NCBI RefSeq assembly: GCF_041431135.1
Contig: NZ_CP107799.1
Span: 930,001-994,000 of the forward strand
From: Streptomyces sp. NBC_00554
GTDB lineage: Bacteria; Actinomycetota; Actinomycetes; Streptomycetales; Streptomycetaceae
DNA length: 64,000 bases
Reading direction: 5' to 3'
Shown: positions 18,017 through 26,913 of the stretch, in pieces
Numbering within the stretch: position 1 is the stretch's first letter
How the letters are laid out: every line of letters starts with the position of its first letter
Program-made: the position numbers and the translations under genes
Notes under the pieces: model-generated
What the model saw: the letters and a program-made list of their open reading frames with translations, nothing else
The model's database searches: none
Told to the model about the DNA's origin: nothing

Positions 18017-19026
18017 TCGACGTACTGGTGGCCGGCGGCGGACCCGCCGGTCTGGCCGCCGCCATCCACGCCGCGCTCGCCGGCCTGGAAGCCGTCGTCG
18101 TCGAACCTCGAACCGGCCCCGTGGACAAGGCATGCGGAGAAGGCGTCATGCCCGGCGGAGTCTCCGCGCTGCGAGCACTGGGCGTCGAGGTCACCGGCCG
18201 CGAACTGCGCGGCATCCGCTACGTGGACGGCACCACCCGTGCCGAAGCGTCCTTCCGCGGCAGCAACGGGCTGGGAGTCCGCCGTACGACGCTGCACTCC
18301 GCACTGCACCAGCGCGCTGTCGACGTCGGCGTGCGGATGCTGCCGGGCAAGGTCGGCGAGGTGCGCCAGAGCGCGGACACGGTCACCGCCGCGGGCACCA
18401 CGGCCCGTTGGCTGATCGCCGCCGACGGCCTGCACTCTCCGGTGCGCCGCGGTCTGGGGCTGGAACTGCCGGGCCGCCCCCACGGCCGCTACGGCCTACG
18501 CCGGCACTACCGCGTCGAGCCGTGGACGGACTTCGTGGAGGTCCACTGGTCCACGCACGGCGAGGCCTATGTGACACCGGTCGGTGACGACCTGGTGGGC
18601 ATCGCGGTCCTCAGCCGCAGCCGTCGCGGATACGACGAACACCTGGCCGGCTTCCCTGACCTCGTGGCGTCGCTGCGCGGCCCGGCCGCGACAGAAGTAC
18701 GCGGCGCCGGACCACTGCGACAGCGGGTGAAGCGCAGAACCGCCGGCCGTGTCCTGCTCGTCGGCGACGCCGCGGGCTACCTGGACGCCCTCACCGGTGA
18801 GGGCATCGCCCTCTCGCTGGCGACAGCCGGGGCGGCCGTCCGCTGCCTGGCCGCCGGGCGACCGGCCGAGTACGAGCACGCCTGGGCCCGGCTGACCAGG
18901 CGCCACCGCCTGCTGACCGGAGCCCTGCTGGCCGCGAGCCACCGCCCTGGCACCGCCCGCCTCATCGTCCCCGCAGCGTCCCGGATGCCCCCGGTGTTCT
19001 CGGCCGCGGTCCGCGCACTGCAGTAG
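18013..19026 (+). CDS. srsC: FAD-dependent hydroxylase (SrsC-like)
   Basis: A 337-residue flavoprotein with VAGGGPAGLAAAIHA at the N-terminus, the CGEGVMPGG segment seen in geranylgeranyl-reductase-like and related hydroxylases, and the GDAAGYLDALTGEG FAD motif near residue 250. The start is the GTG that overlaps the methyltransferase stop. In the S. griseus operon the third enzyme hydroxylates the methylated resorcinol so that it oxidises to a quinone. Order and family support the same role here, giving a membrane-soluble alkylquinone as likely product. Confidence 0.84.
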   Translation: MIDVLVAGGGPAGLAAAIHAALAGLEAVVVEPRTGPVDKACGEGVMPGGVSALRALGVEVTGRELRGIRYVDGTTRAEASFRGSNGLGVRRTTLHSALHQRAVDVGVRMLPGKVGEVRQSADTVTAAGTTARWLIAADGLHSPVRRGLGLELPGRPHGRYGLRRHYRVEPWTDFVEVHWSTHGEAYVTPVGDDLVGIAVLSRSRRGYDEHLAGFPDLVASLRGPAATEVRGAGPLRQRVKRRTAGRVLLVGDAAGYLDALTGEGIALSLATAGAAVRCLAAGRPAEYEHAWARLTRRHRLLTGALLAASHRPGTARLIVPAASRMPPVFSAAVRALQ

Positions 19027-19337
19027 GGACCCGGCCCCCTTTCACACGCCGCGCTGTGGATGCACAGCCCCATGCCCACACAAACAAATGGGAAACGAAC
19101 CGGCCCCCGGGGACACCGTCGACGCCCTCCTCCGCCTTGCAGCCAGACGCTCCCCCACGCTCGAACAACCTCGCGCGGGGGGACCCCCATTCGCCCCGCT
19201 CACCTTCGTCTATTCGGCGCCGCAGCTATTCTCCGACCTGACCCGCCGGACAGGCCCCGGCCTGCCTCGGTACAGAGAGCCCTGGCGCGCCAGTCGTCGG
19301 CAGCCTCTCGGCCCGCCCCGGCCACCTCCCCGTCGGA
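19027..19337. other. Intergenic region between convergent genes
   Basis: The 311 bases between the FAD hydroxylase and the GH32 gene hold no supported gene. A GC-rich imperfect inverted repeat around CCCCCACGC and GCGCGGGGG near 19154-19186, close to GGGGGACCCCCAT, may terminate transcription from both sides. The short open frames here have no domain or start signal. Confidence 0.5.
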
Positions 19338-20924
19338 TCAGACCGTGAACTCCCGGATCACCACGTTCCGGAACACCGCCTGCCCGTCGATCGTGAACAG
19401 CGCCAGTGCGGTGTCGGACGGGTCGGGGAAGGCCTCGGTCGAGTGCACGTACCGGCCGTCGCCGACGAACATCTCGACGGACGTGCGGTCGACGAGGATC
19501 CGCAGGCGGACCGTGCCGGCGGACAGGTCGAACGGCGTGCGGCTCTCCTGCCAGCGGCCGGAGGTGTCGGGGCTCACGGTGTAACCGCGGTTGACGAAGG
19601 CGTAGTCGCCGTAGACCCCCGCGTCGATGTGCCGCCCACCGTCCGAGGACCGCCGCAACTGGAGGCCGGCGCCCAGTAGTTGGTCCCAGGTGATCTCACA
19701 GGTCAGCTCGTACGCGGTACCCGTGTAGTCGAGCGTTCGTGTGCCGTCGACCGCGATGTCGCCGAGGTCCACCGTGCGCGACACATGGTCGTCCAGGGCC
19801 GCCACCGGCTGGGACGCCAGGTAGTACGTACCCGACGCGTACTTCAGTCGTACCTCGCGGACGATCGAGTCGGTGCCGTTGAAGCCGTCGCACTCGATGG
19901 TGGGCGTGGTGTTCGCGTAGTCCCAGTGGTTCATCCAGCCGATCGCATACCGCGCGTCAGGGTCCAGGACCCCGCTCGCGTCACGTTTGTCGAAGGTGAC
20001 CGCCGCGTACCAGTCCCAGCCGTGGTCCAGCCACTGGGGATCGGACGCGTCGGCGGTGAAGGTCGTACCGTCGAAGGAACCCGTCCAGTACGCGAACGTG
20101 CTCGGCAGCCCGGAGCCCTTGCCGTTGGCGCTGACGCCCAGCACCCACTTCCAGGTCCCGTCGTCCGCCCTGATCCGGAACAGGTCGGGGCACTCCAGGA
20201 CGCCGATGCCGCCCTTGATGAAGCCGCCGACGTACGTCCACGTCTTGAGGTCGGCGGAGTGGTAGAAGCCGACTTTGTCGTTCTCGGCGAGCAGCATCAC
20301 CCACCGCCCGCGTTCCTCGTCGCGGATCACCTTGGGGTCGCGGAAGTCCCGTACGCCGGGGTTGGGGAGGACCGGGGCGGTGCCGTGGTTCGTGAAGGTG
20401 CGGCCGTCGTCCGTCGAGTAGTACAGGTACTGGGCCTGGGTGACATCGTCGGGCGCCATGGTGGCGATGACGATCACCGCGCCCGCGCCGAAGCCCGCCG
20501 TGTCGTCCGTGTCGACCACCGCCGAGCCGGACCAGACATCGCCGTTGGGCGTCGTGTTCTTCGGCACGGCAATGCCCCGGTCGGTGAAGGAGACGAGGTC
20601 GGTGCTGGTGGCCAGGCGCCAGGTGGTGCCGGCCGTCGTGCCGCCCGTCGAGTAGTCGGGGTTGTAGAGGTAGTAGTAGTGGTACTCGCCGTCGATCCAG
20701 ATCGGGCGCTGCGGGTCGTTCATCCACTGGTCGGGGACCGTGAAGTGGTACTCGGCGCGGTAGCTGCCCGTGCACGCGGCCGTCGCCTCGCGGGGCACCG
20801 CCACCGCCGGTCTCACGAGGTCCGGCAGCAGAACACCGGCGGCGCCGACGGCCGAGGCCGTCAGCAGCAACCGCCTGGACAGTGTCTCTCCCGGGCCGAG
20901 CGAACTCCTCTTCATGCCACGCAT
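19338..20924 (-). CDS. Secreted glycoside hydrolase family 32 enzyme (levanase/fructanase type)
   Basis: A 528-residue exported enzyme. A twin-arginine-like signal (SRRLLLTASAVGAAG) ends near AVA at residue 43. The GH32 five-blade propeller carries the nucleophile motif WMNDPQ near residue 67, RDPK near 198 and the acid/base motif ECPD near 248. A C-terminal beta-sandwich ends with VDRTSVEMFVGDG. GH32 enzymes hydrolyse levan, inulin or sucrose at beta-fructosyl bonds. It is divergent from a sugar ABC importer that leads into a second GH32 gene, so it probably cuts extracellular fructan into pieces for uptake. Either of the first two ATGs (20924 or 20915) could be the start. Confidence 0.9.
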   Translation of the reverse strand: MRGMKRSSLGPGETLSRRLLLTASAVGAAGVLLPDLVRPAVAVPREATAACTGSYRAEYHFTVPDQWMNDPQRPIWIDGEYHYYYLYNPDYSTGGTTAGTTWRLATSTDLVSFTDRGIAVPKNTTPNGDVWSGSAVVDTDDTAGFGAGAVIVIATMAPDDVTQAQYLYYSTDDGRTFTNHGTAPVLPNPGVRDFRDPKVIRDEERGRWVMLLAENDKVGFYHSADLKTWTYVGGFIKGGIGVLECPDLFRIRADDGTWKWVLGVSANGKGSGLPSTFAYWTGSFDGTTFTADASDPQWLDHGWDWYAAVTFDKRDASGVLDPDARYAIGWMNHWDYANTTPTIECDGFNGTDSIVREVRLKYASGTYYLASQPVAALDDHVSRTVDLGDIAVDGTRTLDYTGTAYELTCEITWDQLLGAGLQLRRSSDGGRHIDAGVYGDYAFVNRGYTVSPDTSGRWQESRTPFDLSAGTVRLRILVDRTSVEMFVGDGRYVHSTEAFPDPSDTALALFTIDGQAVFRNVVIREFTV

Positions 20925-20986
20925 CGTGCGGCTCCCTTCCCCGACGTCGTCGTCGGGACACGGCTCATGTGGTCCGGAACCGTATA

Positions 20987-21130
20987 CCTAACTCGTTAAA
21001 GGTCAAGCCCTCGTGCAAGCCCTCACGTACCGACCGTTCCCGTAACTTCCCATCCACGCACATCCCTTGACAGAGCCGCAGCGGGGTTCCCATCATCATG
21101 GAATCCACCTTGGGCTAACACGAGTTAGGC
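20987..21130. promoter_or_regulatory. Divergent GH32/importer promoter with paired operator-like sites
   Basis: CCTAACTCGT at 20987-20996, near the GH32 gene, occurs again in inverted orientation as ACGAGTTAGG at 21120-21129. The second copy lies in a perfect inverted repeat, CTAAC-ACGA-GTTAG (21115-21128), that ends 8 bases before the importer's first ATG. The first copy is followed by TAAAG, so its symmetry is weaker. Two related sites, one by each gene, suggest one regulator, most simply the LacI protein at 25833-26897, controls both directions. Confidence 0.6.
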
Positions 21131-21136
21131 TCGCCG

Positions 21137-22546
21137 ATGACCGACTCGCTCCTCTCCCGACGGGCCCTGCTGCGCTACGGCGCGTACGGCGCCTCAGCCG
21201 CCGCTCTCGCCGGTGTGGCGGCCGGCTGGGACCGCCTCACCGCCGCCGACATCCCCGGCCGCGACGACGGCTCGCTCGTCATCGCCACCCTGGGCTCCGC
21301 CTTCAACCCCGAGGCGCAGCGCGCCCTGCGCGACGGATTCCGCGAGGTCCACCCCGACATCAGGATCCGCATCAACCCCGTACAGGCCTACGACTGGTCG
21401 GACTTCTTCTCCAAGATCCTCACCCAGATCGCCGCGGGCACGGCACCCGACCTCGTGTACGTCGCCACCGAGGGCGTGCAGCTCTTCGCCCAGCGGCTCG
21501 GCGTACCGCTGGACAGGTGGGCGAAGCGGGACGCGGCCGAGCTGCGCACGTACTTCGCCGACGTCCATCCCTCGCTGGTCGAGTCGATGATGTACGAGGG
21601 GAGCCTCTACCAGCTGCCGGTCGAGTTCAACGCGGCCGACATGTACCTCAACAGCCGGGTTCTCGAACGCGCGGGCGCCGACCTCCCCGACGACGACTGG
21701 ACCCACGACGACTTCACCACGCTGCTGCGAGCGATGAAACGCAGCAACGGCGACGGGTTCACCCCGTACTTCTGGACCAACCGGCTGTGGGGCGGAGTGG
21801 TCCCCTGGCTCTTCGCCAACGGCACCAACCTCCTCACCGAGTCCAAGGCCCCCGGCGGCGACTGGCTCTGGAACTCCTTCTATCCCGAGGCACAGCGGCG
21901 CGGCCGGGGCGGCGGCTACCGGTGGACGACACCCCTGGCCGACTCCGACCGCGTCGCGGAGGTCTACGACTACCTCGCCTCCCTCGTCCAGGAGGACCTG
22001 TGCACCCGGCCGGAGGGCGGCGACGGCCGCAACCTGGTCGGCGTCTTCTCTACCGGCCGCGTCGGTGCCACGCCCGCGGGCGGCTTCTGGGCGGGCGGCC
22101 TGCATGAGGCGGGCATGAAACCGGCCGACTACGACGTGCGGTACTTCCCGCGATGGCGTACCCGGCGTCACCAGTTCGGCGCCGCCGGGTACGCGATGCT
22201 GCGCACGTCGAAGTTGCGGGACGAGGCCTGGGAGTTCATCAAGTACACCGCCCGCAAGGACGTGATGACCCAGCTCTTCGCGGCCAACCAGACCACTCCG
22301 GCCCGCCGCTCCATGGTCGACGAGGCCCGCTACCGGGAGACAGGACCGGCCCACTGGCAGGTCTTCTACGACACCCTCGACAAGATCCCCACCACCGGCC
22401 CGATCCCGGCCCCGCCGCAGGTCAACGAGGTTGAACAGCTGCTGATCAAGCACACCGGAACCGCCCTCGCGAGCCCCGGCGCGGTGCGTCCCGCGCTGCG
22501 CCGGCTGCAGGGGGACCTGGAGAAGGCCATGGAGCGTGAAGTGTGA
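21137..22546 (+). CDS. Sugar ABC transporter substrate-binding protein (family 1)
   Basis: A 469-residue extracellular solute-binding protein. The N-terminus has SRRALLRYGAYGASAAALAG, a twin-arginine-like signal without a clear lipobox cysteine. The mature part has the family 1 pattern GFREVHPDIRIRINP, APDLVYVATEGVQLF and a C-terminal domain. No good ribosome-binding site precedes the ATG at 21137; an operator-like inverted repeat ends 8 bases away instead, so the mRNA may have a very short leader. It overlaps the first permease by four bases. Position between two GH32 genes predicts fructo-oligosaccharide binding. Confidence 0.88.
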   Translation: MTDSLLSRRALLRYGAYGASAAALAGVAAGWDRLTAADIPGRDDGSLVIATLGSAFNPEAQRALRDGFREVHPDIRIRINPVQAYDWSDFFSKILTQIAAGTAPDLVYVATEGVQLFAQRLGVPLDRWAKRDAAELRTYFADVHPSLVESMMYEGSLYQLPVEFNAADMYLNSRVLERAGADLPDDDWTHDDFTTLLRAMKRSNGDGFTPYFWTNRLWGGVVPWLFANGTNLLTESKAPGGDWLWNSFYPEAQRRGRGGGYRWTTPLADSDRVAEVYDYLASLVQEDLCTRPEGGDGRNLVGVFSTGRVGATPAGGFWAGGLHEAGMKPADYDVRYFPRWRTRRHQFGAAGYAMLRTSKLRDEAWEFIKYTARKDVMTQLFAANQTTPARRSMVDEARYRETGPAHWQVFYDTLDKIPTTGPIPAPPQVNEVEQLLIKHTGTALASPGAVRPALRRLQGDLEKAMEREV

Positions 22547-23538
22547 CGAACACCGAGATCAGGCCCGTGGGGCCGGAGCCCGCCCGCACCCGCAGGAGCC
22601 GCAGGAACCGCGGGACCGGTCGGACCCGTAAGGCATCCGAGTCCACGGCCGCCACCACCATCCGCACCCGGGGCACCCGCCTCCTCGCCGTACTGTTCCT
22701 CGCGCCCACCGTCGTCGGCATCGTCGTCTTCACGGTCGTACCGATCGTCGGCTCGGTCGTCCTCAGCTTCTTCCAGTGGGACGTGATCGACGACCCGCGG
22801 TGGACCGGAGCGGCCAACTACCGGGAGATCCTGACCGATTCGACGGTCCTCGTCTCCTTCCGCAACACGCTCGTCTTCATGGTGCTCGCGGTCGCACTCC
22901 AGTTGCTGATCGCGCTCGTGCTGGCGATCGCGGTGAACGGCCGGATGCCCAAGTGGCTGCGGTCCGTGTTCCGTTCGGCGTTCTTCTTCCCGCTGGTGCT
23001 GTCCGCCGCGTCCATCTCGGTGGTGATGAAGTACCTGTTCAACCAGGACTTCGGCCCCGTGAACTGGCTGCTCGGCACGGTCGGTATCCCCTCGGTCCCC
23101 TGGCTGACCTCGGAGAACGGGGCGATGGCGGCCGTGGTCCTGGCGTACGTCTGGCAGCAGTTCGGCTTCTCGTTCCTGCTGTTCGTCGGCGGCCTGAACA
23201 ACATCCCGCAAGAGGTGCACGAGGCGGCTTCGCTGGACGGCGCGAGCGGGGTGCGCAAACACCTCGCCATCACCCTGCCGCTGCTCTCGCCCACGCTCCT
23301 TGTGGCGTCCGTGGTCGGCATCATCAACGCCCTCCAGGTCTTCGAGCAGCCGTACGTCCTCACGGCGGGCGGTCCCGGCGACTCGACGCGCACGGTCGTG
23401 ATGGTCATCTACGAGACGGCCTTCGAGCAGCTCCGCTTCGGCGAGGCGTCCGCCGTGGGCGTCCTGCTCTTCGCCCTGATCATGGCGGTCACCGCACTCC
23501 AGTTCCGGCTCAGCCGGCGTTACGTCCACTACCAGTGA
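22543..23538 (+). CDS. Sugar ABC transporter permease (MalF-like)
   Basis: A 331-residue inner membrane protein with a long Arg-rich cytoplasmic N-terminus (about 45 residues) and six predicted helices. It carries the permease EAA loop EAASLDGASGVRKHLAITLP near residue 227 that docks the ATPase. The GTG at 22543 overlaps the binding protein stop. It pairs with the next gene to form the channel. No ATPase gene is present, as in many Streptomyces sugar importers that share the MsiK ATPase encoded elsewhere. Confidence 0.9.
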   Translation: MTNTEIRPVGPEPARTRRSRRNRGTGRTRKASESTAATTIRTRGTRLLAVLFLAPTVVGIVVFTVVPIVGSVVLSFFQWDVIDDPRWTGAANYREILTDSTVLVSFRNTLVFMVLAVALQLLIALVLAIAVNGRMPKWLRSVFRSAFFFPLVLSAASISVVMKYLFNQDFGPVNWLLGTVGIPSVPWLTSENGAMAAVVLAYVWQQFGFSFLLFVGGLNNIPQEVHEAASLDGASGVRKHLAITLPLLSPTLLVASVVGIINALQVFEQPYVLTAGGPGDSTRTVVMVIYETAFEQLRFGEASAVGVLLFALIMAVTALQFRLSRRYVHYQ

Positions 23539-24464
23539 GCCGGGTGAGTCAGATGAGTACGAGTTCCCTCTCGGGTTCGATATCGGGTTCGGCATCGGGT
23601 TCGATGCCGGGTCCCCGCACGAGCGTCACCGCGTCACGCGTACGGCACGGCCTGGCGCCCTGGGGCCGGATCGCGGGCCTGGCGCTGTGCGCGCTGTTGA
23701 CGCTCGGCCCGGTCATCTGGACGGTGTCGACGTCACTGCGCACGCCGGCGGAGTCCTTCGACCTGCCGCCGAAGATCATCCCCACGGCCCCCACCGTCGA
23801 CGCCTACCGCGGGGTCTTCGACCAGATCGACGTCTGGCTGTACGCACTGAACTCCACCCTGGTGACCGCGCTGATCGCGGCCGGCCAGATGATCACCGCG
23901 GGCCTGGCGGGCTATGCCTTCGCCCGCCTCGAATTCCGCTTCAAGAAGCCGCTGTTCGCGCTGGTCCTGGCCACGATGATGGTGCCGTTGCAGGTCACGA
24001 TGGTCCCGGTCTTCCTGGAACTGAAGACGATGGGTCTGACCGACACCCTGCTCGGCCTCATCGTCCCGGCCTTCCCGACGGCCTTCGGCACCTTCCTGAT
24101 GCGCCAGTACTTCCTGGGCATGCCGAAGGACCTGGGCGAGGCGGCGATGATCGACGGCGCGGGTCCGTGGCGCGTCTTCCGGTCGGTGTACGCCCCCTTG
24201 GCGGCCCCCGGTCTCGCCATCGTCGGCGTGCTGGCCTTCAACTACCACTGGAACGAGTTCTTCCGGCCGCTGATCCTCGAAACCTCCACCGAGAACCTCA
24301 CGCTGCCCCTGGGCCTGGTCTCCCTCCAGGGCAACCTCGGCACCGGCTCGATCTCCGTCGTCCTCGCCGGAGTCGTCCTCTCCATGATCCCCGCCGTCGT
24401 CGTGTTCGTCGTCGGCCAGCGCCCTCTGCGCGAGGGCATCACATCCGCAGGAGTCAATCGTTGA
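23535..24464 (+). CDS. Sugar ABC transporter permease (MalG-like)
   Basis: About 309 residues and six hydrophobic helices, with the EAA motif EAAMIDGAGPWRVFRSVYAPL near residues 204-224. The GTG at 23535 overlaps the previous stop by four bases; GTG 23544 and ATG 23553 are alternatives. The N-terminal 30 residues contain a Ser-Gly repeat (SGSISGSASGSMPG) encoded by three 12-base tandem units at 23571-23606, absent from normal family members and probably disordered. The stop overlaps the TTG start of the second GH32 gene. Confidence 0.88.
   Translation: MSRVSQMSTSSLSGSISGSASGSMPGPRTSVTASRVRHGLAPWGRIAGLALCALLTLGPVIWTVSTSLRTPAESFDLPPKIIPTAPTVDAYRGVFDQIDVWLYALNSTLVTALIAAGQMITAGLAGYAFARLEFRFKKPLFALVLATMMVPLQVTMVPVFLELKTMGLTDTLLGLIVPAFPTAFGTFLMRQYFLGMPKDLGEAAMIDGAGPWRVFRSVYAPLAAPGLAIVGVLAFNYHWNEFFRPLILETSTENLTLPLGLVSLQGNLGTGSISVVLAGVVLSMIPAVVVFVVGQRPLREGITSAGVNR
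23571..23606 (+). repeat. Three 12-bp in-frame tandem repeats
   Basis: TCGGGTTCGATA, TCGGGTTCGGCA and TCGGGTTCGATG lie head to tail in the N-terminal coding part of the permease, each encoding Ser-Gly-Ser plus a variable hydrophobic residue. Unit length is a multiple of three, so copy number can change without breaking the frame. Confidence 0.85.
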
Positions 24465-25870
24465 GTTCCGTGAGCCGGTCGACCGACGCCAACAGCCCGC
24501 GTTTCAGGGTCCGCCCGCCGGCAAACTGGATGAACGACCCGAACGGCCCGTTCCGTTGGGGCGATCGATACCACCTCTTCTACCAGCACAACCCCGACGC
24601 CCCCGTGCACACGAACGTTCACTGGGGCCATGCCTCCAGCCCCGACCTCGCCCACTGGGACGACCACGGGATCGCCCTGCGCCCCACGCCCGACGGCCCG
24701 GACGAGGCGGGCTGCTGGTCCGGCTGCGTGGTGGACGACGGTGGTGTACCGACAGCGGTGTACTCCGGGATCGACCACGACCACCAGGGCCTGAGCGCGA
24801 TCTGTCTCGCCGTGGCCGAGGACGACGGCCTCCAGAGGTGGAAGCAACTGCCGGTGCCGGTGGTCGCCGGCCCACCACCCGGCCTGGACGTGACGATGTT
24901 CCGGGACCCTTTCGTCTTCCGCTTCGCCGGACGCCGCTGGGCGCTGATGGGCGCCGGCCACGCCGACGGCACCCCGTCCGTCCTGGTGTACGACTGTGAG
25001 GACCTGTACGACTGGCGGTTCGCCGGGGTCCTGCTGGACGGCCGGGACCCGGCGGCGGCCCGCGCCTTCGGCAAGCGGGCGATCGGCTGGGAGTGCCCGC
25101 AGTTGTGGGCGACCCCCGGGGGCGACTGGGTGCTGGCGGTGGCCCTGTGGGACGGCGACCCGCTGAGCACCGCGTACGTCACGGGCCGTCTGGTGGAACA
25201 GGCGGACGCTGGACCGAGGTTCGCGGCCGGTACGGGCGGCGGCCCGCTGGACCTCGGCCGTGACTTCTACGCCCCCTCCGTCCTCCAGGACACGGAGTCC
25301 GGCCGCGCCCTGCTCTGGGGCTGGTCCTGGGAGTCACGCCCGCCCGAGGAGGTGGACCGCGCGGGCTGGTCCGGCGTCCTCACGGCACCCCGGGTGATGG
25401 ACACCCACGAGGACGGCACGCTACGGGTCGTACCGGCTCCGGAGCTCGAACTACTGCGAGCGGCCGTCCCGTTCACGGCCGCACCAGGACCGCACCGGCC
25501 ACTCCCCCTCGCGTACGACCTGCTGGTGACCGCCCGTTCAGCGGCGACCGTGAGTCTGCTGCGGGCCGCGTCCGGGGCCGAACTGACCGTGCGACTCGAC
25601 CCGGCGTCCGGCACGGTGACCCTGGACCGCACGGCCTGGCCACGCTCCCGCCCGGACGGCACGGCCCCCCTGGTCCTGGCGACCCCGCCGGGCGAGACCC
25701 TCACCGTACGGATCCTCGTGGACGGCTCCCTGCTGGAACTGTTCGCGGGTGACCGGGCGACGGCCACGGAACGGGTGTACCGACGGGACGACGACATCGC
25801 GGAGCTCACCGTGTCGGGGACGGACGTCGAGGTCACGGGCTGGGAGCTGGTCCCACCGAACCCCGCGTGA
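24461..25870 (+). CDS. Glycoside hydrolase family 32 enzyme, probably cytoplasmic (beta-fructosidase)
   Basis: A 469-residue GH32 enzyme without a signal peptide. The nucleophile motif WMNDPNG is near residue 23, FRDPF near 147 and the acid/base motif ECPQ near 211, followed by the C-terminal beta-sandwich (ILVDGSLLELFAGD). The start is the TTG at 24461, which overlaps the permease stop (TTGA) and has AGGAG at 24449-24453 with 7-base spacing; GTG 24470 is less well placed. As the last gene of the importer operon, it should split imported fructo-oligosaccharides or sucrose inside the cell. It is only distantly like the secreted GH32 at 19338. Its 3' end overlaps the convergent lacI gene by 38 bases. 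Confidence 0.9.
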   Translation: MSSVSRSTDANSPRFRVRPPANWMNDPNGPFRWGDRYHLFYQHNPDAPVHTNVHWGHASSPDLAHWDDHGIALRPTPDGPDEAGCWSGCVVDDGGVPTAVYSGIDHDHQGLSAICLAVAEDDGLQRWKQLPVPVVAGPPPGLDVTMFRDPFVFRFAGRRWALMGAGHADGTPSVLVYDCEDLYDWRFAGVLLDGRDPAAARAFGKRAIGWECPQLWATPGGDWVLAVALWDGDPLSTAYVTGRLVEQADAGPRFAAGTGGGPLDLGRDFYAPSVLQDTESGRALLWGWSWESRPPEEVDRAGWSGVLTAPRVMDTHEDGTLRVVPAPELELLRAAVPFTAAPGPHRPLPLAYDLLVTARSAATVSLLRAASGAELTVRLDPASGTVTLDRTAWPRSRPDGTAPLVLATPPGETLTVRILVDGSLLELFAGDRATATERVYRRDDDIAELTVSGTDVEVTGWELVPPNPA

Positions 25871-26897
25871 CGACGGGGCACTCCAGCCGCCGGGTGGTGA
25901 CCGGCGGCGCGGTCCCGCTGTCGATGGCGTCCAGGAGCAGGCGGACGGCCGTCTCTCCCATCGCGCGATGGGGCAGAGCGACCGTGGTGAGGGGCGGGCT
26001 GAGGAAAGCCGCCATGTGTTCCTGGTCGTCATAGCCGACGACGGACAGCTCGGCGGGCACGTCGAGGCCCAGGCGCGCGGCGGCGTGGAGGACGCCCGCG
26101 GCCACCCGGTCGTTGTAACAGACGATCCCCGTGGGCCGCCGGTGGGCGGGAACACCGTCCAGCAGCCGCAAGGCTCCCTCGTACCCGGCGGAGATCTCCC
26201 CTCCCGTGCGCACGACCCAGTCCTTCCCAGCCGTCAGCCCCACCGTCCGCAGCGCGTCCCGGAAGCCGCGCAGCCGTTCCGCGGTCGCGATGTCGTCGAG
26301 ACCGCCCACCAGGGCGACACGGCGGTGGCCCGCGTCGAGAAGGACGCGCGCGGCACTGCGGCCACCGGCCCGCTCGGCGGGGATGACGGCCGGGAGGGAG
26401 CCATCCTCGGGGAGACAGTTGGCGAACACGGCGAACGTGCGGTGCAGCCCTTCCGGGACTCGGGCGCGGCGCAACGACAGCGCGGCGTAGATGATCCCGT
26501 CGACCCTCCGGTCGAGCAGTTCGGCGACAGCCGCGTCCTCGGCGACCGGGTCCTGCCCGGAGTCGACGGTGAGCACCAGGTGCTCACTGCTCCACGCCAT
26601 GTCCATGGCCCCGCGCAGCAGGCGCCCGGCGAACGGCGAGGTCGCGATCTCGTCCGTGACCAGACCGATCACGGCGGTACGACTCCGGCGCAGGCCACGG
26701 GCGACCGCGTTCGGCCGGTAGCCGAGCTGTTCGGCCGCCTTGCGGATCTTCTCCTGCGTCTCGGCGGAGAGGTTGCCCTGGGCACGCCCGTTGAAGACGA
26801 AGGACACGGCCGTGTGCGACACCCCGGCAAGCCGGGCGACGTCCCGCGAGGTCGCCCGCTCAGCCCCGCCACCCCGCGTCTTCTCCACCCCGCCCAT
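25833..26897 (-). CDS. LacI family repressor, likely regulator of the fructan locus
   Basis: A 354-residue LacI protein. The HTH is ATSRDVARLAGVSHTAVSFV near residues 15-34, with hinge helix EQLGYRPNAVARGLRR, then a periplasmic-binding-like sensor domain. The ATG at 26897 is preferred to the upstream in-frame start at 27014 because the extra residues are Arg/Pro-rich filler spanning a palindrome. The gene converges on the cytoplasmic GH32 with a 38-base overlap. Local position predicts control of the importer and both GH32 genes with a fructose-derived inducer. A 20-base perfect palindrome 16 bases upstream is a candidate autoregulatory operator, although it differs from the sites in the importer promoter. 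Confidence 0.87.
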   Translation of the reverse strand: MGGVEKTRGGGAERATSRDVARLAGVSHTAVSFVFNGRAQGNLSAETQEKIRKAAEQLGYRPNAVARGLRRSRTAVIGLVTDEIATSPFAGRLLRGAMDMAWSSEHLVLTVDSGQDPVAEDAAVAELLDRRVDGIIYAALSLRRARVPEGLHRTFAVFANCLPEDGSLPAVIPAERAGGRSAARVLLDAGHRRVALVGGLDDIATAERLRGFRDALRTVGLTAGKDWVVRTGGEISAGYEGALRLLDGVPAHRRPTGIVCYNDRVAAGVLHAAARLGLDVPAELSVVGYDDQEHMAAFLSPPLTTVALPHRAMGETAVRLLLDAIDSGTAPPVTTRRLECPVVTRGSVGPAPSP

Positions 26898-26913
26898 GCC
26901 TCGTCCCCGCCGA

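Noticed and set aside
19088..19348. An 86-codon plus-strand frame between convergent genes
   Set aside because: No ribosome-binding site, Pro/Arg-rich and overlaps a hairpin and the end of the GH32 gene.
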